Assembly: GCA_001898425.1 (NCBI GenBank)
Contig: MKTV01000021.1
Location: forward strand, 221-64,220
Source of the DNA: Rhodospirillales bacterium 69-11
GTDB lineage: Bacteria; Pseudomonadota; Alphaproteobacteria; Acetobacterales; Acetobacteraceae
Reading direction: 5' to 3'
Length of the DNA stretch: 64,000 nucleotides
Shown here: one piece after another, positions 1 to 8,013 of the stretch
How the letters are laid out: the number at the start of each line of letters is the position of its first letter
How positions within the stretch are numbered: position 1 is the stretch's first letter
Translations under genes and position numbers: made by a program
Notes under the pieces: model-generated
Database searches by the model: none
What the model was told of the DNA's origin: nothing
Seen by the model: only the letters and a program-made list of their open reading frames with translations

Positions 1-1290
1 CGCAGCGGCGAGCTTGTCGCACTCGGCGTCGCCGATCGGCAGGCACAGCGTGAACATGCCGCGCCGCGCCAGCCAGATCCCATGCGCCAGCATGTCGAAG
101 AAGAACAGCTCCTTCAGCTTCGCGTCACCGCGCGCCGCATCCGCCGGAGAGCGGATCGGCCCCCGCACCGTGTGGATCGCGAACATGGAGCCGATGCCGG
201 TGAACTGGATCGGCGCGCCTGCGGCCTCGCACAGCCCGTTCAACCGGGTGCGCAGCGCATCGCCGCGGGCGTTCAGCGCCTGGGCGGCCTCGGGCGTGTA
301 GATCTCCGTCAGGCCAGTAAGACCGGCCGCCATGGTCAGCACGTTGTTGTTGAACGTGCCGGCATGCGGCAGCGCGTCGGGGCGGCGCGGGTCGAACAGG
401 TCCATGATGTCGGCCCGCCCGCCGAACGCGCCGAAGGACATGCCGCCGCCGATATACTTCCCGAACGTGGTCAGGTCCGGCTTGATCCCGCGCACCGATT
501 GCAGCCCGCCGGGGGCGAGGCGGGAGGTCATCACCTCGTCGAAGATCAGCAGCGCGCCGACCCGCTGCGTCTCCTCCCGCAGCATCTGCAGGAAGGCGGG
601 TTCCGCGGCGATGCAGCCGCCGCCGCCCATCATCGGCTCCAGGATCACCACCGCCAGGTCGGCCGCATGTTCGGCGATCTTCGCGCGGGTGCCCTCGATG
701 TCGTTGTACGGCGCGAGAACGTAGTAGAACGGCGCATTGATCGGCGACCCGCCGCCGGCGAACCCGAACACCGCGCCGTGGTAGCCGCCGTCGAACACCA
801 GCACCTGGCGGCGCTTGGTGAAGATGCGCGCCAGCGAGATCGCGAGCAGGTTGGCCTCGGTCCCGGAATTGGTGAAGCGGACGCGGTCGAGCCCGAACCG
901 GTCGCACACGGCGCGGGCGAACCGCGCCTCGGTCATGTTCGACGCGCCGAAATTCAGCCCGCGGTCCAGCGCCCCGTCCACGGCCGCGCGGATCTTCGGA
1001 TGCGAATGCCCGTAGATCCCGGCCGTGTACTCACCCAGGAAGTCGACATACTCGGTGCCGTCGGCATCCCACAGGCGGCAGCCCTCACCCTTGGTCATGG
1101 CCAGCGGGAAGGGGGCGTAGTGCAGCACCGTCCGGGTGTTGCCGCCCGGCATGACGGCCGTCGCCTCGACGTAGCGGGCGAGGCTCTTGGGGTTGCGCGC
1201 GACATAGGCTTCCTTCGCCTCGTTCAGCGCCGCATCGATGTCCGCATTGCGCAGACCCGTCTCGGTGACCCCCATCGCCCCATCCTCCAT
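1..1290 (-). CDS. class III (glutamate-1-semialdehyde aminomutase-like) aminotransferase, 3' part missing
   Basis: PLP-dependent fold-type I aminotransferase. The reading frame starts MEDGAMGV and stays open to the window edge, giving 430 visible residues; the C-terminus lies outside. Visible hallmarks are a substrate-side motif GGNTRTVLHY, the cofactor aspartate in IFDEVMTSR, and the Schiff-base lysine in TFGKYIGGGMSFGAFGG. That glycine-rich lysine context is typical of the GSAM/HemL branch of class III enzymes. The N-terminus diverges from housekeeping HemL, so I would not assign the tetrapyrrole role; an aminotransferase acting on another substrate is as likely. A second in-frame ATG at 1273-1275 is an alternative start. 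It is divergent from apt, with about 115 bp between the two starts. Confidence 0.85.
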   Translation of the reverse strand, partial: MEDGAMGVTETGLRNADIDAALNEAKEAYVARNPKSLARYVEATAVMPGGNTRTVLHYAPFPLAMTKGEGCRLWDADGTEYVDFLGEYTAGIYGHSHPKIRAAVDGALDRGLNFGASNMTEARFARAVCDRFGLDRVRFTNSGTEANLLAISLARIFTKRRQVLVFDGGYHGAVFGFAGGGSPINAPFYYVLAPYNDIEGTRAKIAEHAADLAVVILEPMMGGGGCIAAEPAFLQMLREETQRVGALLIFDEVMTSRLAPGGLQSVRGIKPDLTTFGKYIGGGMSFGAFGGRADIMDLFDPRRPDALPHAGTFNNNVLTMAAGLTGLTEIYTPEAAQALNARGDALRTRLNGLCEAAGAPIQFTGIGSMFAIHTVRGPIRSPADAARGDAKLKELFFFDMLAHGIWLARRGMFTLCLPIGDAECDKLAAA

Positions 1291-1406
1291 GCTGCGGCGC
1301 AGTGTGAGCACCGGCGAGGGAGGGCGCAACCGCCGTTGCGGCGAAAAACGCCGCGCTTTACACCCAAGCGGACGGCGGACTGGCCCGCAGCGAAGGAACC
1401 GGCACC

Positions 1407-1922
1407 ATGGACCTGAAAGACCACATCCGCGGGATTCCGGATTTTCCGAAGCCGGGCATCCTGTTCTACGACATCTCCACCCTGCTGCGGGACGCCGATG
1501 CCTGGCAGGTCGCGATGGGACGCATGGCCCGCGCGGTGCGCGCCTACCAGCCGGACCTGATCGCCGGCGTCGAATCCCGCGGCTTCCTGATCGCCGCGCC
1601 GCTCGCGCTCAAGCTGGGCTGCGGCTTCATCATGATCCGCAAGCGCGGCAAGCTGCCGGGCGAGACCGTCGGCCTCAACTACGCGCTCGAGTATGGGGAG
1701 GACCGGGTCGAGGTGCAGGCCGATGCCGTGCAGCCCGGCCAGCGCGTGGTCGTGGTGGACGACCTGCTCGCGACCGGCGGCACCATGGCGGCCGGCATCG
1801 CGCTGCTGCGCCAGGTGGGCGCGGAGGTGCCGGCGGCGGCGGCCCTGATCGAGCTCAAGTTCCTCAATGGCCGCTCGCGTCTGGACGTACCCTGCGACGC
1901 GCTCGTCTCCTACGACGCGTAG
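1407..1922 (+). CDS. apt: adenine phosphoribosyltransferase
   Basis: Purine salvage enzyme converting adenine plus PRPP to AMP and pyrophosphate in the cytoplasm. The 171-residue length is normal for the family. The N-terminal segment [18 protein letters not shown] is the APT signature. The PRPP-binding loop [13 protein letters not shown] lies at residues 114-126, with the two acidic residues and the Thr-Gly-Gly turn intact. GVESRGF near residue 54 is the conserved segment that contacts the ribose-phosphate. The start is supported by an AAGGAA Shine-Dalgarno about 7 nt upstream of the ATG. It stands alone between a divergent aminotransferase and a convergent CGNR gene. Confidence 0.95.
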   Translation: MDLKDHIRGIPDFPKPGILFYDISTLLRDADAWQVAMGRMARAVRAYQPDLIAGVESRGFLIAAPLALKLGCGFIMIRKRGKLPGETVGLNYALEYGEDRVEVQADAVQPGQRVVVVDDLLATGGTMAAGIALLRQVGAEVPAAAALIELKFLNGRSRLDVPCDALVSYDA

Positions 1923-1994
1923 ACGACGGGCGGCGCCGCGGCCCGTCCCGGGTGCGCGGGTCGTCGCCGCGCCTCCGCCGCCACCCCGCATCCT

Positions 1995-2678
1995 TCATTG
2001 CCTCTGCGGGCCTGCGGTGCGGCCGCCATCCGCGCCTCCCGCCTCCTTCGATCGCCACCGCCGGACGCGCGTGCGGGTGCCGCACGTTTCCTCGCTGCAC
2101 CAGACGCGACGGCCGGAGCGGGAGGTGTCCAGGAACAGCCAGCCGCAATTCTCCCCGGCACACACCCGCACCCGGCCGACGCGCGGGGAGGTGAGGAGGT
2201 CGGCGGCGGCAAGGGCGATGCGATGGGCGACCGTGTCCGGGTCGCCGTCCCGCCAACGCCAGGCATAGCCGTCCGCCACGCGCACCAGCACCCGGCTCTG
2301 CTGCGCCGCGCAGGCGGTCCGGCTGAGCAGATCGAGGTCGTCTGCGGCGGGCAGGCCAGGCGTCGCGAAAATCCGATGCAGCGCCTCCCGCAGGGTCTTC
2401 GCGCGTTCGAGGACGGATCGGCCCTCCGCCGCCTGCATGCGGGGCACCCCCTCCACCGCCGGGGTGCGGCGCACCCCCTCCGCCACCTGGATGCGGCGCA
2501 CCCCCTCCACCTCCGTCGCGTCCAGCAGCCCGATCCGCACGCTCCATCGCAGCAGGTCGTCGTCGTCCCGCAGCACGTCGGGGCCGAAGCGGGGGCCGCG
2601 CGCATGCACCGTGTTGGTGAAGTCCAGCGCCGGGTGACCCCCGCACAGCTTCAATGTCGCGACCGTGACCTGCTTCAT
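1995..2678 (-). CDS. CGNR zinc-finger / ABATE-domain putative transcriptional regulator
   Basis: The 227-residue protein has the N-terminal ABATE-like segment (CGGHPALDFTNTVHARG) and a C-terminal Cys-rich DNA-binding finger. The finger cysteines are visible as CAGENC and WCSEETC, with LFLDTSRSGRR between them. The family-defining CGNR tetrad reads CGTR here, an Asn to Thr change, and the residues after it are longer and less ordered than usual. Residues about 57-86 are a tandem 9-residue repeat not expected in the family. It is divergent from an EamA-type exporter 85 bp away, the usual place for a local regulator of that transporter. The function is inferred from family and position. Confidence 0.75.
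   Translation of the reverse strand: MKQVTVATLKLCGGHPALDFTNTVHARGPRFGPDVLRDDDDLLRWSVRIGLLDATEVEGVRRIQVAEGVRRTPAVEGVPRMQAAEGRSVLERAKTLREALHRIFATPGLPAADDLDLLSRTACAAQQSRVLVRVADGYAWRWRDGDPDTVAHRIALAAADLLTSPRVGRVRVCAGENCGWLFLDTSRSGRRVWCSEETCGTRTRVRRWRSKEAGGADGGRTAGPQRQ
2421..2510 (-). repeat. 27-bp tandem repeat inside the CGNR gene
   Basis: Three and a bit imperfect units of 27 bp encode VEGVRRIQV, AEGVRRTPA, VEGVPRMQA and AEG. The period keeps the frame, so copy-number change would lengthen or shorten the linker between the ABATE part and the finger without breaking the protein. Confidence 0.8.
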
Positions 2679-2714
2679 CGCCTCAGGACCGTTCGGGTTC
2701 GAACTCTCGCCGTG

Positions 2715-2751
2715 GTAACGGGTTTTCTGCCCTAAAGGCGTTACGCGTTAC
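2715..2751. promoter_or_regulatory. candidate operator between CGNR gene and EamA exporter
   Basis: GTAACG at 2715-2720 is mirrored by CGTTAC at 2739-2744, and CGTTAC repeats at 2746-2751, in the 85-bp divergent intergenic region just before the AAGGAGAAG ribosome-binding site of the exporter. The arrangement suits a regulator-binding site, but no binding data can be read from sequence. Confidence 0.35.
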
Positions 2752-2763
2752 AAGGAGAAGTCG

Positions 2764-3741
2764 ATGCGCGTCCTGTTCGTGGCGATGTGCCTGATCTGGG
2801 GCGCGACCTGGATCGCCATGAAGGTCGGGGTGGAAAGCGTTCCCCCGATCTTCTTCTGCGGCACGCGATTCGTCGTCGCGGGGCTGGTCCTGCTGCTGTT
2901 CGCCGGCGTCCGCGGCGAGATGCGCCGCCTCGACCCGCCCGCCTGGGGCCGGCTCGCGCTGGTGCAGCTCCTGATGGTGGTGCTGACCTATGCCCCGCTG
3001 TTCTGGGCCATCCGCCACGTGCCGTCGGGCCTGACCGCGGTGCTCGATCTCGCCCTCACGCCGGTCTGCCTGCTCGGGTTCGGCATCGTGCTTGGCGAGG
3101 AACGCTGGAGCCTGACCCGCGCCGCGGCGCTGCTGTTCGGCTTCGCCGGGCTGGCGGTGCTGTTCGGGCCGCAGATCATCGCGCCCACCGACATCCTCGG
3201 CCTGCTCGGTGCCGCCGCCATCATCGTGAGCGCCGTGGTCTACAGCCTCGGGTCGGTGCTCGCACGGCCATTGACCAGGACCCTGCCGGCCATGTTCCTG
3301 TCCGGGATGACCCTGCTGCCCGGCGGGCTGGTGCTGACGGTGGGGGCGCTGGCGTTCGAACCGGGGGCGGTCGAAGCCGCGCGCCTCCACTGGGGCGGCC
3401 CCGCCTGGGCCGGATGGGCCTTCCTCGTGCTGTTCGGGTCGCTTTTCGCCTTCACGGCCTATCTGCGGCTGATCGCCGCCTGGGGGCCGGCGCGGGCCGG
3501 CACCTACGCCTATGTCTCGCCGGTGATCGCGGTGCTCCTTGGCGTGCTGATCCTCGGCGAACGGATCGGGGTGCGGGACGCGGCCGGGATGGCGCTGCTG
3601 CTGGCCGCGGCCTTCTGCTCCCTGCGGGCCGCCGCGCCGAGCCCCCCGTCGCCGCCCCGGGGTTTGCGTCCCGCCCCGCTTGCGCTACGACGGACCGTGG
3701 GAACGGTCAGCCGGCCGGACCCCGCGCGGGAGGAGGCCTGA
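2764..3741 (+). CDS. EamA/DMT-family transporter
   Basis: A 325-residue integral membrane protein with two EamA repeats and about ten hydrophobic helices. The first helix (VAMCLIWGATWIAMKVGVE) carries the typical WG..W...K pattern. The second repeat begins near residue 150 and ends with the family signature around YVSPVIAVLLGVLILGE. Members export metabolites or amino acids, but the substrate cannot be predicted. AAGGAGAAG just ahead of the ATG supports the start. The stop overlaps the next start (ATGA at 3739-3743), so translation of the following solute-binding protein is probably coupled. The C-terminal tail is Pro/Arg-rich and outside the membrane domain. Confidence 0.88.
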   Translation: MRVLFVAMCLIWGATWIAMKVGVESVPPIFFCGTRFVVAGLVLLLFAGVRGEMRRLDPPAWGRLALVQLLMVVLTYAPLFWAIRHVPSGLTAVLDLALTPVCLLGFGIVLGEERWSLTRAAALLFGFAGLAVLFGPQIIAPTDILGLLGAAAIIVSAVVYSLGSVLARPLTRTLPAMFLSGMTLLPGGLVLTVGALAFEPGAVEAARLHWGGPAWAGWAFLVLFGSLFAFTAYLRLIAAWGPARAGTYAYVSPVIAVLLGVLILGERIGVRDAAGMALLLAAAFCSLRAAAPSPPSPPRGLRPAPLALRRTVGTVSRPDPAREEA

Positions 3742-4811
3742 TGACCGACGCCCTGCCGTCTCTGAACCGGCGACGGCTGCTGGGAGTCTGCGCAAGCCTG
3801 CCTCTGCTGGGGCGGGCCGGTCCCGCTTTGGCGATGCGCTCCGTCGTGGCCGCCCCGGTGCTTCCCGAGTCGGCCACCATGCTGGTGGCCGGACCCGAAG
3901 GCGCGGTGCTGGACCGCTGGAGCCGCCTGCTGGCGCCGGCGCTCGCGCAATCCATGCCGCCCGAACTGGCGATCCGCCGCACGCTGGTCGGCGCGCCGGA
4001 CGGCGTGACCGGGGCCAACCAGTTCGGTGCCCGCACCGCGCCGGATGGCCAGACGGTGCTCCTCGCCCCGGGCGACGCGGTGCTCGCCTGGCTGGTCGGC
4101 GATCCGCGGGCGCAGTACGACGTGGGCCTCTGGCTGGCGGCGATGGCTGGCCTCACCAGCGGCGTGCTGGTGGCGCGCCCCGGCGCGGTGGCGCCCGGCC
4201 GTACCGTACGCCTTCCCACGTCCGGCCTCGCCGCGGGCGAACTCCCCGCCATCCTCGGGCTGGACGGGCTGGGCACCCGCGTCGCGCTGATGCCGGCGAT
4301 GACCGACGAGATGCTGCCCGCCGCCTTCACCCAGGGTGCGATCGACGCCGCCTTCCTGCGCGGCGCCCAGGCCGAACCGCATGTCCGCGCACTGGCCCAG
4401 GTCGGGGCGGTCCCCGTCTTCAGCCTGGGGCTGCTGGATCCGGCGGGCAAGCTGCAGCGCTGCCCCGCCTTTCCCGGCGTGCCCACCCTCCCCGAAATGC
4501 AGGCGGCCTGGCGCCGGAGCTGGACGCCGGCCATGCGCACCGCGTGGGGCGCCACCGCCGTCGCGACGCAGCTCGACTTCGCGCTCGTGCTCCCGCAGCT
4601 CACCCCCGCGGCGATGGTCGCGCTCTGGCGCAGCGCCGCGACCGAGGCGGCAGCCTCGCTCGACGTGCAGGCGGTCGCCCGTGCCGCGACGGTCCGTCTC
4701 GTCGCGGGGAACGAGGCGGCGGCCGCGATCAACGCCGCCGGCGCCAATCAACCGGCCCTGCTCGCCCTGCGCGGCTGGCTCACGACGCGCTACAACTGGA
4801 AGCCGGCGTGA
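3741..4811 (+). CDS. Bug/TctC-like extracytoplasmic solute-binding protein with Tat-type signal
   Basis: 356 residues. The N-terminus has a twin-arginine-type leader (NRRRLLGVCASLPLLG) followed by an AlaLeuAla-like cleavage region near residue 31. The mature part resembles the tripartite tricarboxylate transporter receptor family in order: a GPEGAVLDRWSRLLAPAL segment, a VGAPDGVTGANQFGART segment and PDGQTVLLAPGD, which correspond to the ligand-gripping loops of Bug proteins, though degenerate. No TctA/TctB membrane components lie nearby, so it may be an orphan receptor. It overlaps the exporter upstream and the next gene by GTGA. I chose the ATG overlapping the upstream stop. Confidence 0.7.
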   Translation: MTDALPSLNRRRLLGVCASLPLLGRAGPALAMRSVVAAPVLPESATMLVAGPEGAVLDRWSRLLAPALAQSMPPELAIRRTLVGAPDGVTGANQFGARTAPDGQTVLLAPGDAVLAWLVGDPRAQYDVGLWLAAMAGLTSGVLVARPGAVAPGRTVRLPTSGLAAGELPAILGLDGLGTRVALMPAMTDEMLPAAFTQGAIDAAFLRGAQAEPHVRALAQVGAVPVFSLGLLDPAGKLQRCPAFPGVPTLPEMQAAWRRSWTPAMRTAWGATAVATQLDFALVLPQLTPAAMVALWRSAATEAAASLDVQAVARAATVRLVAGNEAAAAINAAGANQPALLALRGWLTTRYNWKPA

Positions 4812-5704
4812 CCCTGACGCTGCGAACCGCCATCGCGCCCTACACGCATGTCGCGGCCCTGCGGAGCGGGGAGGTGCGCTCCCCGCGCCTGGCATTCGAC
4901 GTCCAGGACGTGACGCCGATCACCCGCGCCTTCCGCCGCATGGTCCGCACCCTCGACTTCGATTGCTGCGAGATCGCGCTGACCACCCATGCCCAGGCGC
5001 ACGCCTTCGGCAAGCCGATCACCGCCCTGCCGATCGTGCTGATGCGCGGTTTCCATCATGCGGCGCTCGTCTGCCCGGTTGGTTCACCCCTGCGCGGCCC
5101 GCGGGACCTGGTCGGCAAGCGGGTGGCGGTGCGGGCCTGGTCGCAGACCACGGGCGTCTGGGTCCGCGGCATCCTGCGCGACCAGTACGGGGTCGACCAC
5201 CGCGATATCACCTGGGTCACGGAGGAGGACGCGCATGTCCAGGACTACCTGGACCCGCCCAACGTGCAGCGGATCGCGCCGGGGCAGGACCTGCGCACGC
5301 TGCTGCTGACGGGGGAGGTGGAGGCGGGGATCGCGCTCGCCGGGCTCGACCCGGCGGCCGTCAGGCCGGTGATCCCCGAGGCCGATGCCGCCGCCGCCGC
5401 CTGGTATCGCGAGACCCGCGCCTACCCCGTGAACCACGTGCTCTGCGTGCGCACCGACCTGCTCGACGCCCACCCCTGGATGGCGCGGGAGCTGCTGGAC
5501 CTGTTCACCCAGGCGCGGGACGCCGCCCGCGCGCGCGGCGCCGCGAGTGCGGAGGAGCGGTTCCGCCCGCTGGTCGGGGAGCCGCTGCCCTACGGGCTCG
5601 AGGCCAACCGTACCGGCATCGCGCTCTGCCTGCGCTTCGCCGCGGAGCAGGGGCTGATCCCGACGGAATACCCGCCCGAGGCGCTGTTCGCTCCGGGTTC
5701 GTGA
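4808..5704 (+). CDS. 4,5-dihydroxyphthalate decarboxylase-like / substrate-binding-fold protein
   Basis: A 298-residue protein with no signal peptide, starting at a GTG that overlaps the upstream stop. It matches the group annotated as 4,5-dihydroxyphthalate decarboxylase or ABC-type substrate-binding proteins. The segment MVRTLDFDCCEIALTTHAQA, then LVGKRVAVRAWSQTTGVWVRG, and the late segment YPVNHVLCVRTDLLDAHPW follow the conserved order of that family. The fold is periplasmic-binding-protein type II, and catalysis has been shown only for a few relatives. The tight overlap with the Bug-like gene suggests the two handle a common, probably aromatic or carboxylic, compound; that is inference. 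Confidence 0.65.
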   Translation: MTLTLRTAIAPYTHVAALRSGEVRSPRLAFDVQDVTPITRAFRRMVRTLDFDCCEIALTTHAQAHAFGKPITALPIVLMRGFHHAALVCPVGSPLRGPRDLVGKRVAVRAWSQTTGVWVRGILRDQYGVDHRDITWVTEEDAHVQDYLDPPNVQRIAPGQDLRTLLLTGEVEAGIALAGLDPAAVRPVIPEADAAAAAWYRETRAYPVNHVLCVRTDLLDAHPWMARELLDLFTQARDAARARGAASAEERFRPLVGEPLPYGLEANRTGIALCLRFAAEQGLIPTEYPPEALFAPGS

Positions 5705-5762
5705 TCGGGGCGCCGCCGCCATGCCGTCTTGCGTCCGCATCGAGTGCCCTACATCAGGGGGA

Positions 5763-6284
5763 ATGCCCGCGAGCATATCTCCCGACGCCGAACCGACCCG
5801 GTTCGAGGCATTGATCGTTCCGCATCGCAGCCTTTCGCGGCGGGGAACCCGGATACTGGCCCTCGCCGTGGCCGGCTTCTCCGCCATCATCGCGCTGCGC
5901 TTCTGGCTGCTGGGGGCATGGCCGGTCGCCCTGATCTCGGGCCCCGAGGTCGGCCTGGCACTCTTCCTGCTCCACCTCAACGTGCGGCGTGCGCGGGCGA
6001 GCGAGCTCGTGCTGCTGCAGGCGGACGGCGTCCGCATCACCCGCACCAGCCCCTCGGGTCGACGGCAGGAGCGCCGGCTTCCCGCGGCGTGGCTCTCGGT
6101 GGAACTCGACGAGGCGGGCGGCGGGGTGCCGCGACTGCTCCTGCGGACCCGCGGACGCGTCGAGGAAATCGGAGCCGCGCTCGGCGAGACGGAGAAGCGC
6201 GACCTCGCCGCCGCGTTCACCGAGGCGCTGCACCGGCTGCGGAATCCCGTTTTCGACAATCCGCAGCTCCGCGAGGACGGGTAA
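5763..6284 (+). CDS. DUF2244 membrane protein
   Basis: A 173-residue protein with two adjacent hydrophobic helices at about residues 31-70 (ILALAVAGFSAIIALRFWLLG and a second segment ending in LFLLHLNVRRAR). A soluble beta-rich domain follows with the ELVLL.ADGV.I.R pattern typical of DUF2244 integral membrane proteins of alphaproteobacteria. Function unknown. An in-frame ATG 42 bp further upstream exists, but the family normally begins close to the phrase ending FEALIVPHRSLS, so the ATG at 5763 is preferred. It sits alone between the decarboxylase-like gene and zwf. Confidence 0.7.
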   Translation: MPASISPDAEPTRFEALIVPHRSLSRRGTRILALAVAGFSAIIALRFWLLGAWPVALISGPEVGLALFLLHLNVRRARASELVLLQADGVRITRTSPSGRRQERRLPAAWLSVELDEAGGGVPRLLLRTRGRVEEIGAALGETEKRDLAAAFTEALHRLRNPVFDNPQLREDG

Positions 6285-6385
6285 CCCTCGGGCTTGGGTT
6301 GCCAATCCTTCGCTGGCGCTTCTGCCGCACCGCGGCATAGTGCCCAGGGCGGCGACCCCGCCACATCTCGACCCAGGATGGACGC

Positions 6386-7861
6386 ATGCCGAAGATCATT
6401 CCCGTGCCGGTGTTCGATTGCGTGGTGTTCGGCGCCACCGGCGACCTGACGCTGCGCAAGCTGCTCCCGGCCCTCTACTACCGGTTCCGCGACGGCCAGG
6501 TGCAGGAGGATTCGCGCATCATCGGCGCCGCCCGGTCCGACCTCGACGACCACGTGTTCCGCCAGCGCGCGGAGCAGGCCCTGCAGCATCACGTGCCGGC
6601 CAAGGACCTGGATGCCGACCTGCTGCAACGCTTCCTCGGCATGCTGCACTACGTCCGGCTGGATGCGACCGATCCGGACGGCGACTGGCCGGCGCTTTCG
6701 GAGCGGCTGGATGCGGAGCGGGTGCGGGTGTTCTACCTGGCGACGTCTCCCGACCTGTACGGGCCGGTCTGCCGCAACCTCGGCAAGGTGGGGCTGGTCA
6801 CCGACCAGTCGCGGGTCGTGCTGGAAAAGCCGATCGGCCACGACCTCGCCTCCGCGCGGAAGATCCTGCGCGACGTGGGCGAGGTGTTCACCGAGGCGCA
6901 GACCTTCCGCATCGACCACTACCTGGGCAAGGAGACGGTCCAGAACCTGATGGTGCTGCGCTTCGCCAACACGATCTTCGAGCGGCTGTGGAACAGCGAC
7001 GTGATCGACCACGTGCAGATCACGGTCGCCGAGACGGTCGGGCTCGAGGGACGGGCGGGCTACTACGACCATGCCGGCCAGCTGCGCGACATGGTGCAAA
7101 ACCACATGCTGCAGTTGCTGTGCCTGATCGCGATGGAGCCGCCGGTCTCGCTGGATGCCGACCGGGTGCGCGACGAGAAGCTGAAGGTGCTGCGGGCGCT
7201 GAAGCCGATCGCGCCGCACGAGGTCGCGTCGCTGACGGTGCGCGGCCAGTACGCCCCGGGTGCGATCGACGGCAAGCCGGTACCCGGCTACCACGCCGAC
7301 CTGGGCGACGGCGACGCCTCCACCACCGAGACCTTCGTCGCCCTCAAGGCGGAGGTGAACACCTGGCGCTGGGCGAACGTGCCGTTCTACCTGCGCACCG
7401 GCAAGCGCCTGCCGCAGAAGGTGTCGGAGATCGTGGTGCAGTTCCGCCCGGCCCCGTTCGCGGTCTTCCCGCCGGAATCGGCCGACTGGCAACCGAACCG
7501 GCTGATCATCCGCCTGCAGCCCGAGGAAGGCATGCGGGTCGGCATGATGACCAAGGATCCCGGTCCCGGCGGGCTGCGGCTGTCGCCCACCGGCCTCGAC
7601 ATCCGCTTCGAGAAGACGTTCGGAACGCGGTTCCCGGACGCCTACGAGCGGCTGCTGATGGACACGGTCCGCGGCAACCCCACGCTGTTCATGCGCCATG
7701 ACGAGGTGGAGGCGGCCTGGTGCTGGGTGGAGCCGATCCTCGACGCCTGGGCGGCGCGCCCCGATCATCCGCGGCCCTACCCGGCGGGCAGCTGGGGACC
7801 CACCGCCGCGATCGCCCTGATCGAGCGCGACGGCCGCACCTGGCACGAGGAGCTGGGCTGA
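6386..7861 (+). CDS. zwf: glucose-6-phosphate 1-dehydrogenase
   Basis: Oxidises glucose-6-phosphate to 6-phosphogluconolactone with NAD(P)+, opening the oxidative pentose phosphate and Entner-Doudoroff routes. The length of 491 residues is standard. The nucleotide-binding loop is VFGATGDLTLRKLLPAL near the N-terminus. The active-site signature RIDHYLGKETVQN contains the catalytic histidine and substrate-binding lysine, and EKPIGHDL precedes it as expected. AGGATGG lies about 6 nt before the ATG. No pgl, edd or eda gene accompanies it here, so it is transcribed apart from the usual partners. Confidence 0.96.
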   Translation: MPKIIPVPVFDCVVFGATGDLTLRKLLPALYYRFRDGQVQEDSRIIGAARSDLDDHVFRQRAEQALQHHVPAKDLDADLLQRFLGMLHYVRLDATDPDGDWPALSERLDAERVRVFYLATSPDLYGPVCRNLGKVGLVTDQSRVVLEKPIGHDLASARKILRDVGEVFTEAQTFRIDHYLGKETVQNLMVLRFANTIFERLWNSDVIDHVQITVAETVGLEGRAGYYDHAGQLRDMVQNHMLQLLCLIAMEPPVSLDADRVRDEKLKVLRALKPIAPHEVASLTVRGQYAPGAIDGKPVPGYHADLGDGDASTTETFVALKAEVNTWRWANVPFYLRTGKRLPQKVSEIVVQFRPAPFAVFPPESADWQPNRLIIRLQPEEGMRVGMMTKDPGPGGLRLSPTGLDIRFEKTFGTRFPDAYERLLMDTVRGNPTLFMRHDEVEAAWCWVEPILDAWAARPDHPRPYPAGSWGPTAAIALIERDGRTWHEELG

Positions 7862-8013
7862 CCGGCGCGCCGGGACCCCTGCCCACCGCGTCGGGCTGAG
7901 CGGCGGACCGCACGCGTCGACCCTCGGGCCGACCGCCGCGCGGGGGCAGGACTGGCGTCCGCCTCCAACCGGCGCTTGCACCGCGACGCGCGTTGCCCGC
8001 ATGGTCCGCGCCG

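Noticed and set aside
5084-8002. 972-codon open frame on the minus strand
   Set aside because: It runs antisense to the decarboxylase-like, DUF2244 and zwf genes, is Arg/Gly/His-rich with no domain, and is explained by the scarcity of stops in GC-rich DNA.
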